Assembly (NCBI RefSeq): GCF_001556185.1
Contig: NZ_LSIJ01000096.1
Span: 1 to 60,495 of the forward strand
Direction of reading: 5' to 3'
Length of the DNA: 60,495 nt
Source of the DNA: Sphingomonas sp. CCH10-B3
GTDB lineage: Bacteria; Pseudomonadota; Alphaproteobacteria; Sphingomonadales; Sphingomonadaceae
The notes beneath the pieces are model-generated. The model was not told where the DNA came from and ran no database searches. It saw nothing but the letters and a program-made list of their open reading frames with translations. The translations under genes were made by a program, and so were the position numbers. Of the stretch, positions 11,001 to 18,744 are shown piece after piece (position 1 is the first letter of the stretch; every line of letters begins with the position of its first letter).

Positions 11001-11454
11001 GGTCGGCCTGGTTGCGATCCATGACGCCCGCGCCGGGGTCAATGTCGGCCTCCGCCGGATAGGGCTTGATCAGGCGTTGGCAAAAGCCGTGGATGGTCGA
11101 GCAGGTGATTTCGTCAATCGCGGCGCTGGCGGCGGCGAGATTGGTCAAATGAGTCTCCGACAGCCCATCGGGCAGCGCCACCCGCAGTTCGGTCGCGATC
11201 TTGCCGGCCGAGAGGTCGGCGACGAACTCGCGGACACGGGACAACAGCTCGCTCGCGGCAAGCTCGGTGAAGGTGACGGCGGCGATGGAACGCGGCGCGA
11301 CGCCTTGCGCCAGCATGGCGGCGATGCGGCCGGCCATGACAGCGGTTTTGCCCGAACCGGCGCCGGCCTCGACCAGGATCGAGCGGTCGTGCAGGCTGAT
11401 GGCATCGCGGCGGGCACCGTCATCCTTCAGCATCTTGGATACGTTGCTCATCAT
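8059..11454 (-). CDS. UvrD/RecB-like helicase with RecB-type nuclease domain
   Basis: About 1131 residues with SF1A helicase motifs in order: EAGAGSGKT (about 29-36), AVTFTELAASEL, VDEFQDTDP, GDPKQAIYRFRGAD, STNFRS, FTMHAAKGLEWP and YVAATRARELL. The C-terminus has VVVVDWKSD followed by YRAQVRAYLDM, the D-x-K and Q-x3-Y signature of RecB/AddA nuclease domains. The start ATGATG at 11454-11449 contains the stop of the upstream AddB-like gene, so the two are translationally coupled. The pair resembles AddA plus AddB, which process broken or linear DNA ends. The gene is the second in the leftward operon. A defence role is inferred from context; a repair role is the alternative. Confidence 0.9.
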   Translation of the reverse strand: MMSNVSKMLKDDGARRDAISLHDRSILVEAGAGSGKTAVMAGRIAAMLAQGVAPRSIAAVTFTELAASELLSRVREFVADLSAGKIATELRVALPDGLSETHLTNLAAASAAIDEITCSTIHGFCQRLIKPYPAEADIDPGAGVMDRNQADLTFLEIVDGWLRERLSGGQGGLLAEMVLHSPGETVALIHKIAENLRRRRTLQAPPISPLDGHMTAFRQATADFADFMNGTAAAEPETVTIVKRLAEMATALANAPDSATPAGLVRLLTSRPHPDLCTKAGAFASYRKKGKWATAAKQAGLSKADGDRLNDAAEAHYTTSCNAWGALMQATAGHALAALIEEARPILQRYRDHKRASAQLDFDDLIFAARDLLRDHDAVRRALGQRFAHVLVDEFQDTDPLQTEIFWRLCGEPVDDANDWTGFHIRPGALFLVGDPKQAIYRFRGADVGAYVQARDAFRAQAPDSLLSISTNFRSCASILTFVNERFEAVLSADGQPGFTALDPFHDDRGGVCVAALDIAVADENGKASAEQQRDAEADAIAELCARLIESHPIVDRRSGAKRPCLPGDIALLAPTGAELWRYEEALERRGIPVATQAGKGLFRRQEIQDLIALTRALADRRDTLALGALLRGPLVGLTEEELLDIIWSLPRSEEQPDRIPRLDLSIDPAVIAHPLAREVIERLQSLSRRGNSTTPHELLSQAVDVMRVRPLLFERHRGQAERALANVDLYLSLSTGYAVRGLRAFAEAMTAAWSDEARAVEGRPDAQEEAVALFTMHAAKGLEWPIVIPVNTMTGVMAPESAVIDRQTETFYCPVLGVQPEGYEAAREAEKNELDRERVRLWYVAATRARELLVLPRLDTTPAKSAWIGLVDLSLADLPGIDLSHLPADLTPSSAGAGNSQTRASFAAEAESIAAAQTRLTWLAPSRDEDATGTVLREEEVALWPGAADDELPELEAAALVQGGRERGLILHKLMEEVLTGETPEAEAALVERAGHLIRALGQSPVADPATGLSAQELATCVARTLALPEIAALRPDLLAELPVYAAEEADGVETVTAGIADALTVDVDGRPVVVVDWKSDVNPDDKALEHYRAQVRAYLDMTSAERGLIVLMTKGTVIVVSPSPQTVAA

Positions 11455-14105
11455 TCCGCCTCCCAGACCTGAGCGACTTCGCCCAGCCGCTCCGTCGCGG
11501 CCGGCATCTTGCGTTTGCAATAGGTGGCGCCGGCATTGGCCGGCAGGGCGAAGGCGAGATCGTCGTAGTCGCCGCCCGTATCGGGACCAGGCAGGGCTGC
11601 GCCGCCGGCGAGACTGGTTCTCGCGGCGCGCAGATAGCCAGTGATCTCGGTGAGCACAGCCTCGGGATCGTCGAGCTGGAGGTCGACCGGCTCGCGCGGA
11701 TAGAGCAGTGAGGCGCTGATGGCGACGTCGTCGCCGAGGAGCGCCTTCACCGCGAACGCGTAGAGGCAGCGCTGAAGCTCGCGTCCGCCGTTCAGGCGGA
11801 TGTCGCCGCGCGGCGGCCGGCCCGTCTTGTAATCACGGACGAGGGCGCGCTTGCCGTCGCCCGAGATGTCGAGTCGGTCGATATAGCCGGCGATGTTGAA
11901 GCCGGTGTCAGGAATCGTGACCGGCAGGCTCACATCCCAGGGTACGTCAGCGTTGGTCTTCGGCTCCGAGCCGCCGAAGGGCACCTCGCCATAAGCGCGC
12001 GCGCCGGGCAGTGCATCGTCGCCATAGATGAGGGCGCGGCCTGCCAGCACGCGGGCATCATCGAGGGTGCGCCCCCAGATGACGGCCGGTGGAACCGGAC
12101 GTTCGCTTTCCCAGTCGGTGGCGACGGCTTGGGCCGCCCGGCCCACAGCCGCCTCGATGGCTTCAGTGGCGGCGCTGGCCAGCCCGCCTGCGGCTTCGAG
12201 ATCGCGCAGGGCTCGGTCGAGTACCATGTGGACAAGATCGCCGATTCCCAGCGCATCGAGCACGAGGGGTTCGGCGCTGCTCTGCGGCTCGCGCCACCCG
12301 AACCCGTAGACCCACACGAAACTGAGCGGGTTGCGTAGCAGGCGGCGCAGTGAGCTGGCCGACTGGGTGCGGCCAAGAATGGCGAGCATGAGCGGATGAT
12401 CCGCGCGCACCAGCCCGTCATGGGCGGTAATTTCCGCCTGCCGCCAGTCGCGCCAGCAGCCGATCGCGCTAGTCGCCTGTGGATCGGCGGCGAACTCCTG
12501 GGGCCGCGCCATCAGCCGGTCGCTCTCACTGAAGGCGTGGGCCGGAGTCGCGTTGCGGCGCAGATAGGTTTCGTCGCCGTGCCCGGCGAGGAGGGGACTG
12601 CGTCCGAGGAGACGGCCATCGCTGTCGCGCCGGGCGCGCGAGAGAACGACGGCATCGCCTGTGGTGGCGAGGATGGTCTCGAAGTCACGGCGGTCGGCGA
12701 GGTTCACCGGCAGGGGATCGAGAATCGGTGTCGGAATGATGTGATCCGGGATCAGCCGGTCCTCGGCGATGCCGCGCGGCCAACGCGAGGAGTTGAGCCC
12801 GAGGAGGCGCACGAAGCGACGGGGCGAGGCCGCGAGCGCGCTCGCCGGCATCCAGGCGACACAGGCGCACGCCTCTAGGCCGTCATCCTGTTTCATGGTC
12901 TCCAGCGTCGCGTCGACCGAGGCGGCGGGGCCGGCGAGCAGCGCCTTGCGCCAGATCGCAAGCGCGCGGCCCTTGAGGAAGGTCTCGCCGATTTCGCTGG
13001 CAGCTTCGGGGCCTTTTGCCAGCATCTCGATCGCCGCGCGTAGCGCCGGAGTGTGATCGGCGGCTTCAGGCCAGTCTTCCGGCGCCAGCCGGGCAAACAG
13101 GCGGTTCCAGGCGGCCAGCGTCGAAAGGGGCGCATCGGTCGGCAAAACCCGCAGCCAGCCTTCAGGCAGAGCCTGGAATGCCCCACCGTCGCGGCAGAGT
13201 GTCGCCAGGCGCCGCAGACGCGATTGCGACAGGCCGCGCACGACGATGTCGGCCAGCGCAGCTGCCGCCTGTCCCTCGCGAGTGGTGACGGTGCGGACGC
13301 CGTGGACGAAGTGCAGGTCGATATTGGCGTCGGCGCGCAGGGCCAGGAAATGATCGTCATAGTCGGCGGGCGAGGCGGTCGCGATAGCGATCTTTGAGGC
13401 CGAGACGCCCGAGGCGAGCAGGTGTCGCGCCCAGCGCATCGCCTCGATAGCCTCGTGATAGGCCGTCGCCGCGCTGACGGCGCCGACCTCCGGCGCTTGC
13501 CCCGGTGTGCGCACGATCGCGACGCCTGTGCCGTCGAGCCATGCGGGAACACTCCTTGGGCCGGCGGCCCACCGCACGGGGATGTAGGCCGTGAGGGCCT
13601 GAAGTAGCGGCCGCCAGCACGGCGAAAGCTCGGTAAGGCCGGCGATCTCCATGGGGCCAAGGACGGCGGTGGCATGATTGATGCGGGCGGTCGCAGTCGC
13701 GACGATGTCGACAGGACGCATCATGCCAGCCGGAAGCCGCTCGATGACCGCCGCTTCCAGGCGCGCGATGGCGGCAAGGCGCGGATGGTCGGCCGCGCGC
13801 ATGGCCAGATCGATACCCGCGCGCCAGGCTTTGTGCAGCGTGTCGACGGCTGCGTCGATCATGCCAGGAAGATCCTTGATGCTCTCCAGCTCGCCCATCG
13901 GCGTCGCCGGCAGGGCCGCCTGGATCGCCGTGCGCAAGCTTTCGTCGTCGATGGGACGGACGAAGCCGCCGGCCAGTCGCACGGCGGCTTGCTCGAAGGA
14001 CATGATCTGAAGGCCTTGGCGCTTCTCCCGTCCAGCCGCCAGACGGGCCTCCCGCATGGCGAGGCGGCCATGAACGACCAGGGTGGATCGATGTGCGATG
14101 GTCAT
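11451..14105 (-). CDS. AddB-like PD-(D/E)XK nuclease family protein
   Basis: Protein of 884 residues. The C-terminal nuclease core is visible as YIDRLD, then VRDYKTG (about residue 758), then ELQRCLYAFA, the RecB/AddB-type active-site arrangement. No Walker A is present, as expected for the inactivated helicase half of AddB-like proteins. A terminal YCKRK segment has a single Cys, so an iron-sulfur cluster as in true AddB is not supported. The ATG at 14105 has a strong ribosome site (GGAAGGAGAG). It is the first large gene of the leftward operon and is divergent from the WYL regulator. Confidence 0.85.
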   Translation of the reverse strand: MTIAHRSTLVVHGRLAMREARLAAGREKRQGLQIMSFEQAAVRLAGGFVRPIDDESLRTAIQAALPATPMGELESIKDLPGMIDAAVDTLHKAWRAGIDLAMRAADHPRLAAIARLEAAVIERLPAGMMRPVDIVATATARINHATAVLGPMEIAGLTELSPCWRPLLQALTAYIPVRWAAGPRSVPAWLDGTGVAIVRTPGQAPEVGAVSAATAYHEAIEAMRWARHLLASGVSASKIAIATASPADYDDHFLALRADANIDLHFVHGVRTVTTREGQAAAALADIVVRGLSQSRLRRLATLCRDGGAFQALPEGWLRVLPTDAPLSTLAAWNRLFARLAPEDWPEAADHTPALRAAIEMLAKGPEAASEIGETFLKGRALAIWRKALLAGPAASVDATLETMKQDDGLEACACVAWMPASALAASPRRFVRLLGLNSSRWPRGIAEDRLIPDHIIPTPILDPLPVNLADRRDFETILATTGDAVVLSRARRDSDGRLLGRSPLLAGHGDETYLRRNATPAHAFSESDRLMARPQEFAADPQATSAIGCWRDWRQAEITAHDGLVRADHPLMLAILGRTQSASSLRRLLRNPLSFVWVYGFGWREPQSSAEPLVLDALGIGDLVHMVLDRALRDLEAAGGLASAATEAIEAAVGRAAQAVATDWESERPVPPAVIWGRTLDDARVLAGRALIYGDDALPGARAYGEVPFGGSEPKTNADVPWDVSLPVTIPDTGFNIAGYIDRLDISGDGKRALVRDYKTGRPPRGDIRLNGGRELQRCLYAFAVKALLGDDVAISASLLYPREPVDLQLDDPEAVLTEITGYLRAARTSLAGGAALPGPDTGGDYDDLAFALPANAGATYCKRKMPAATERLGEVAQVWEAE

Positions 14106-14129
14106 GGACGCTCTCCTTCCGGGCGCTGC

Positions 14130-14243
14130 TTAGGCTTGCGGCGCCGCGCCAGCGGCGGTGACCGCCGTCCGCGTGCCGCTGATTTGAGGTTCCGGCCGGC
14201 GCGATTGCGCATCCTGCCCCTCCGAGTGCATCTGATTATCCAT
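14130..14243 (-). CDS. Possible small leader ORF (37 aa) before the leftward operon
   Basis: An ATG at 14243 preceded by GAGG at suitable spacing opens a frame that ends 24 bases before the AddB-like gene. The predicted peptide is hydrophilic and Ala/Gly-rich at its end, with no recognisable motif. Position and ribosome site make translation plausible. The gene lies across the shared control region, so it may simply be a chance frame in a leader. Confidence 0.25.
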   Translation of the reverse strand: MDNQMHSEGQDAQSRRPEPQISGTRTAVTAAGAAPQA

Positions 14244-14271
14244 TGACGAAACCTCGCAGTGTGAATAATAA
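14243..14271 (+). promoter_or_regulatory. Sigma70-like promoter of the WYL-methylase operon
   Basis: TTGACG at 14243-14248, a 17-base spacer and TAATAA at 14266-14271 form a near-consensus promoter. Transcription would start near 14279, directly at the inverted repeat and about 55 bases before the WYL start codon. This is the clearest promoter in the island and lies in its lowest-GC intergenic stretch. Confidence 0.7.
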
Positions 14272-14279
14272 TTACACGG

Positions 14280-14303
14280 ACTAGATCGGGTTGTCCATCT
14301 AGT
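14280..14303. promoter_or_regulatory. Candidate operator, 7-10-7 inverted repeat
   Basis: Perfect inverted repeat ACTAGAT, ten bases, ATCTAGT, covering the predicted +1 of the rightward promoter. An arm spacing of this kind fits a dimeric winged-helix repressor such as BrxR or CapW binding its own promoter. A second weaker palindrome with GTGT and ACAC ends overlaps the -10 box (14259-14277). Confidence 0.6.
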
Positions 14304-14333
14304 TTTTATGCTCATCTACACGAGGCTGAGGCA

Positions 14334-15218
14334 ATGGCAGAGGCCGCGACGGCATTGAAATGGGGGGTGGGGCGCCGGCTCGAGTTCATCGAGTTCCGGC
14401 TTTTTTGGGAGGGGTCGATCAACCGCGCCGACCTCGTGGAGGTATTTGGCGTGTCGGTTCCGCAGGCGTCGAAGGACCTGACGCTCTATCAGGAGCGGGC
14501 GCCCGGCAACATGGAGTACGACACCCGCGCCAAGCGCTATGTCGCCGCCGAGCACTTCGTCCTGCGCTTTCTCGAGCCGGACCCCTATGTCTATCTCGCG
14601 CAGCTTCGCTCGGTCGCCGAGGGCGCTCTTCCCGCCCATGATTCGTGGATTGCGGCTCTGCCCAGCGCCGATGTGGCGCTGACCCCCAGGCGGGACATCG
14701 ACATCAAGGTTCTGCGTAAAATCCTCGACGCCACCCGCGAGGGCGTTTCCGTCGACATCTTCTATCAGTCAATGAACAAGGTGCGGCCGGACCCTATCTG
14801 GCGGCGCATCACGCCTCATGCCTTCGGCTATGATGGCTTTCGCTGGCACGCGCGGGCTTATTGCCACCTGGAGCATAAGTTCAAGGACTTCCTGCTGCCG
14901 CGCATCCTCGATGTCGGCGCGAAAGGCGAGCCGGGGGAATCGGGCGACCGGGACTGGCTCTGGAACAACTATTTCGATGTCGTCATCGGGCCGCACCCTG
15001 CGCTGACGGCGAGCCAGAAGAAGGTTGTCGCCAAGGATTATGGGCTCGATCAGGGTAATGGCGTGCTCGCAGTCCGCTATGCGATGCTCTTTTATGTTTT
15101 GAAGCGTCTGGGTTTGCTGGGTGACGCCACGAAGCAGAGCGCCCATACGCAGCATATCGTAACAATAAACCGCAAAGAAACTGAAGCTGCGCTTGAGCGA
15201 GCGGAGCTTCAGCTATGA
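14334..15218 (+). CDS. WYL-domain transcriptional regulator, BrxR/CapW-like
   Basis: Protein of 294 residues. The N-terminus (RLEFIEFRLFWEGSINRADL..., about 15-45) is the winged helix-turn-helix found in BrxR/CapW repressors, and the middle (about 125-190) is a WYL-type sensor domain ending in an RILDV segment. Relatives repress BREX, CBASS and other defence operons and are thought to sense nucleic acid ligands. It is the first gene of the rightward operon and lies next to a promoter with a perfect inverted repeat, so autorepression and control of both operons are likely. The start has a GAGG site; the stop lies 22 bases before the SNF2 gene. Confidence 0.82.
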   Translation: MAEAATALKWGVGRRLEFIEFRLFWEGSINRADLVEVFGVSVPQASKDLTLYQERAPGNMEYDTRAKRYVAAEHFVLRFLEPDPYVYLAQLRSVAEGALPAHDSWIAALPSADVALTPRRDIDIKVLRKILDATREGVSVDIFYQSMNKVRPDPIWRRITPHAFGYDGFRWHARAYCHLEHKFKDFLLPRILDVGAKGEPGESGDRDWLWNNYFDVVIGPHPALTASQKKVVAKDYGLDQGNGVLAVRYAMLFYVLKRLGLLGDATKQSAHTQHIVTINRKETEAALERAELQL

Positions 15219-15240
15219 AAGACCTGGGGAGCGCCGGCTG

Positions 15241-18200
15241 ATGGCGGTACGGCTTGAAGACATAAAGAATGGCGCATCGGTGCGGGGCGTGGCCTCGGCT
15301 CAGGCTGTGCATGTGATCTCGGTGGACTGGATCGGCGATCAGGCGATCAGCGTCGTTTACCGCGACCACAACGGCTCGGTGGCCGAGGCCGTTCTTTATC
15401 GGGATGACGAGCACCGGCTTGAGGTCGAGCAGAGCGGGCGGGCCTGGTCGTTCGACGCTGACGGCGCGTTGCTGCGGCTGGTGACGGAAGCCAACCGCAT
15501 CAAGCTGGCGCACTATTTCGATCCGTATCTGGCGATCCACACGAGTCTGGTCGATCCGCTGCCGCACCAGATTTCGGCAGTCTATGGCGAAATGCTGCCG
15601 CGACAGCCGCTGCGCTTCCTGCTCGCCGACGATCCCGGCGCCGGCAAGACGATTATGGCCGGGCTGCTGATGAAGGAACTGATCGCCCGTAGCGACCTGG
15701 AGCGCTGCCTCGTGGTCGCGCCCGGCAGCCTGGTTGAACAATGGCAGGACGAACTCGGCCAGAAATTCAATCTCGAGTTCGACATCCTTTCCCGCGACAT
15801 GATCGAGAATTCGCGGTCGGGCAATCCGTTCAGCGACCGGGACCGGCTGATCGTCCGTCTCGATGTGCTGGCGCGCAACGAGGAGCTTCAGGAGAAGCTC
15901 ATGAGCGCGCGCGAATGGGACCTCATCATCTGTGACGAAGCCCATCGCATGTCGGCCACTTATTTTGGCGGAGAGGTGAAATACACCCGCCGCTATCAGG
16001 TCGGCCAGAAGCTCGGCCAGGTCTGCCGGCATCTGCTGTTGATGTCGGCCACACCGCACAATGGCAAGGAAGAGGATTTCCAGCTCTTCATGGCGCTGCT
16101 CGACGGCGATCGGTTCGAGGGTCGGTTCCGCGATGGTGTCCACTACGCCGACACCGAAGACATGATGCGGCGGCTGACCAAGGAGGAACTGCTCAAATTC
16201 GACGGTCGGCCGCTCTTCCCTGAGCGGCGGGCGCGCACGGTCAAATATCAGCTCTCGGAGGGGGAGGCCGCGCTCTACACCGCCGTCACTGAATATGTGC
16301 GCACGGAGATGAACCGCGTGCAGCGCTTCGCGGAGGGCGACGGTAAGAAGCGTAACAATGTCGGCTTCGCATTGCAGATCCTCCAGCGCCGGCTCGCTTC
16401 GTCACCGGCCGCAATTTACCAGTCCCTTAAGCGTCGCCGCGAGCGGCTGGAAAACGAACTGGGCGAAGCTCGCCTTGCCGCCAAGGGCCGCCGGGCAGGT
16501 ACGAGCGAGCCGACGATCAATGCCGACATGCTCGGCAACATCGAGGAATATGGTCAGGAGGAGATCGACGAGCTTGAGGACCTGATCTCGACGGGCGCGA
16601 CGACGGCCGAGACGGTCGAGCAACTTGCCCTGGAAGTCGAGACTCTGAAGGGCTTGGAGACTATGGCGCTCGGTGTTCTCCGTTCTGGCGTGGATACAAA
16701 GTGGAGTCAGCTCAACCGTATCCTCGATGACGATTTGATGGTTGACGCCGCTGGCAATCGCCGCAAGCTGATCATCTTCACCGAGCCCAAGGACACGCTG
16801 CACTACCTGCTCGACAAGGTCAGGGCGCGGCTCGGCAATCCCGAGGCGGTCGAGGTGATCCACGGCGGCGTGTCGCGCGAAGAGCGGCGTAAGGTCGTCG
16901 AGCGCTTCATGCAGGACAAGGACATGCTGGTCCTGATCGCCAACGACGCGGCCGGTGAAGGCGTGAACCTTCAGCGCGGCCACCTGATGGTCAATTACGA
17001 CCTGCCGTGGAACCCGAACAAGATCGAGCAACGGTTCGGCCGCATCCATCGCATCGGTCAGACAGAGGTGTGCCACCTGTGGAATCTCGTCGCGGCTGAT
17101 ACGCGCGAGGGCGAGGTCTACGCCCGGCTGCTCGAAAAGCTGGAAGCTGCGCGCGAGGCGCTGGGCGGCCGCGTCTATGACGTGCTCGGGGAATTGTTCG
17201 ACGGCGTGGCGCTCAAGGATCTGCTGTTCGAGGCGATTCAGTATGGCGAGCGGGAAGAGGTCAAGGCCCGCCTGTTCCAGCAGGTCGATGGCGCCGTCGA
17301 CCAGGCGAACCTGCTTGAGCTTCTGCGCCGCCGCGCCCTGACCAACGACACGATGCCGGAGGCCAAGGTCGAGGAACTGCGGCTCGAAATGGAGCGCGCC
17401 GACGCGTTGCGCCTGCAACCGCATCACATCCAGAGCTTCTTCGTCGAGGCGTTCCAGCATCTGGGGGGCCGGATCAAGCGCCGCGAGGAAGGGCGCTGGG
17501 AGATTGCCCATGTGCCGGTGCGTATCCGAGAGCGGGATCGTCAGATCGGTAATGGCGCACCGCTCCAGACGCAATATGAGCGGATCTGCTTCGAGAAGGA
17601 CAAAATCAACCAGCAGCCGGTCGCAGCTTTCGTCTGCCCGGGCCATCCGCTGCTCGAAGCTGTAATCAGCCTGATCCGCGAGCAGTATGAGCAAATCATG
17701 CGGCAGGGCGCGATCCTGGTAGACGACACCGATGCTGGAGACGCGCTGTCGGCGATTTTCCTGCTGGAACACACCGTCCAGGACGGTCGCGTCACCAGCG
17801 CCGGCAAGCCGCATGTGATTTCGCAGCGGCTCCAGTTCGCCGCCATCGACAAGGCCGGAAACACCGTCAACGCCGGCATCGCGCCGCATTTGAACCTGCG
17901 GCCTGCCAAGCCGGAAGAGATCGCCAGCGTGCGTGATCTTCTGGAGGAGAGCTGGCTGACTACCGATCTGGAAAAGGCCGCGATCCGGTTCGCGACGGTC
18001 GAGCTGGCGCAGGGCCATGTCGCCGAGGTTAAAGCGCGGCGCTTGCCCGAGATCGAAAAGGTCGAGCAGGAGGTTCGCGCCCGGCTCAAGAAGGAGATCA
18101 ATTACTGGGACTCGCGCGCCTTCGAGCTGAAGGAAGAGGAGCGGGCCGGCAAGAAGACTCGGGTGAACTGGCAGAACGCGCAGCGCCGGGCCGAGGATCT

Positions 18201-18744
18201 GGCGGATCGGCAAAAGCGCCGTATGGACCAGCTTGAACGGGAGCGGTTTATCTCCTCGCAGCCGCCGCGCGTGCGGGGCGGCATGGTCGTCATCCCGCGT
18301 GGGCTACTGGAAGAGCGTCAGGCGCCAAGCGTCCCGAACCATTTCGCGGAAGACCCCGTTGCGCGCCGGGTGATCGAGCTTGCTGCGATGGAAGCTGTCA
18401 TGGAGGCCGAGCGGGCGCTGGGCAACGAGCCGGCCGACGTCTCCGCCCAGAAGATCGGCTATGACATCGCCTCGCACGATCCGAAGTCGGGACATCTGCG
18501 CTTCATCGAGGTCAAGGGGCGCATCGACGGAGCCGACAGCGTGATGGTTACGCGGCAGGAAGTCATCACATCGCTGCACGAGCCGGAGAAGTTCATTCTC
18601 GCTATTGTGCCGGTTACGGCCGGCTTCGCCCATGCGCCGCGCTATGTGCGTGGCCCGTTGGTCGAGCGGGAGCCGTCGTTCCTTGAAACCGCAATTCAGT
18701 TTGATCTTCGCCGATTGTTGGAACGGGCGGAGGCCGCACACTGA
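15241..18744 (+). CDS. SNF2-family helicase with C-terminal DUF3883 domain
   Basis: About 1167 residues. Swi2/Snf2-type ATPase motifs: DDPGAGKT near residue 135, ICDEAHRMS, LMSATPHNGKEEDF, NDAAGEGVNLQ and QRFGRIHRIGQ. The C-terminus contains IGYDIASHDPKSGHLRFIEVKG, a DUF3883 domain of Mrr-like PD-(D/E)XK fold with E-V-K. The ATG at 15241 is preferred over a non-ATG start inside the WYL gene and has GGGGAG upstream. DrmD of class 1 DISARM is an SNF2 protein too, so this may be a DNA translocase of the defence complex. Its stop overlaps the next ATG by one base. Confidence 0.88.
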   Translation: MAVRLEDIKNGASVRGVASAQAVHVISVDWIGDQAISVVYRDHNGSVAEAVLYRDDEHRLEVEQSGRAWSFDADGALLRLVTEANRIKLAHYFDPYLAIHTSLVDPLPHQISAVYGEMLPRQPLRFLLADDPGAGKTIMAGLLMKELIARSDLERCLVVAPGSLVEQWQDELGQKFNLEFDILSRDMIENSRSGNPFSDRDRLIVRLDVLARNEELQEKLMSAREWDLIICDEAHRMSATYFGGEVKYTRRYQVGQKLGQVCRHLLLMSATPHNGKEEDFQLFMALLDGDRFEGRFRDGVHYADTEDMMRRLTKEELLKFDGRPLFPERRARTVKYQLSEGEAALYTAVTEYVRTEMNRVQRFAEGDGKKRNNVGFALQILQRRLASSPAAIYQSLKRRRERLENELGEARLAAKGRRAGTSEPTINADMLGNIEEYGQEEIDELEDLISTGATTAETVEQLALEVETLKGLETMALGVLRSGVDTKWSQLNRILDDDLMVDAAGNRRKLIIFTEPKDTLHYLLDKVRARLGNPEAVEVIHGGVSREERRKVVERFMQDKDMLVLIANDAAGEGVNLQRGHLMVNYDLPWNPNKIEQRFGRIHRIGQTEVCHLWNLVAADTREGEVYARLLEKLEAAREALGGRVYDVLGELFDGVALKDLLFEAIQYGEREEVKARLFQQVDGAVDQANLLELLRRRALTNDTMPEAKVEELRLEMERADALRLQPHHIQSFFVEAFQHLGGRIKRREEGRWEIAHVPVRIRERDRQIGNGAPLQTQYERICFEKDKINQQPVAAFVCPGHPLLEAVISLIREQYEQIMRQGAILVDDTDAGDALSAIFLLEHTVQDGRVTSAGKPHVISQRLQFAAIDKAGNTVNAGIAPHLNLRPAKPEEIASVRDLLEESWLTTDLEKAAIRFATVELAQGHVAEVKARRLPEIEKVEQEVRARLKKEINYWDSRAFELKEEERAGKKTRVNWQNAQRRAEDLADRQKRRMDQLERERFISSQPPRVRGGMVVIPRGLLEERQAPSVPNHFAEDPVARRVIELAAMEAVMEAERALGNEPADVSAQKIGYDIASHDPKSGHLRFIEVKGRIDGADSVMVTRQEVITSLHEPEKFILAIVPVTAGFAHAPRYVRGPLVEREPSFLETAIQFDLRRLLERAEAAH

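Noticed and set aside
8443..11472. 1009-codon rightward open frame
   Set aside because: It lies fully antisense to the UvrD/RecB gene, whose motifs are complete; high GC codon bias leaves the complementary frame open. No domain was recognised in the antisense translation.
11451..11520. Longer N-terminus of the UvrD protein from 11520
   Set aside because: It would overlap the AddB-like gene by 70 bases. The ATG at 11454 gives a clean stop-start overlap and a normal distance to Walker A.
16402..18213. 603-codon leftward open frame
   Set aside because: Antisense shadow of the SNF2/DUF3883 helicase, with no recognisable domain or ribosome site.
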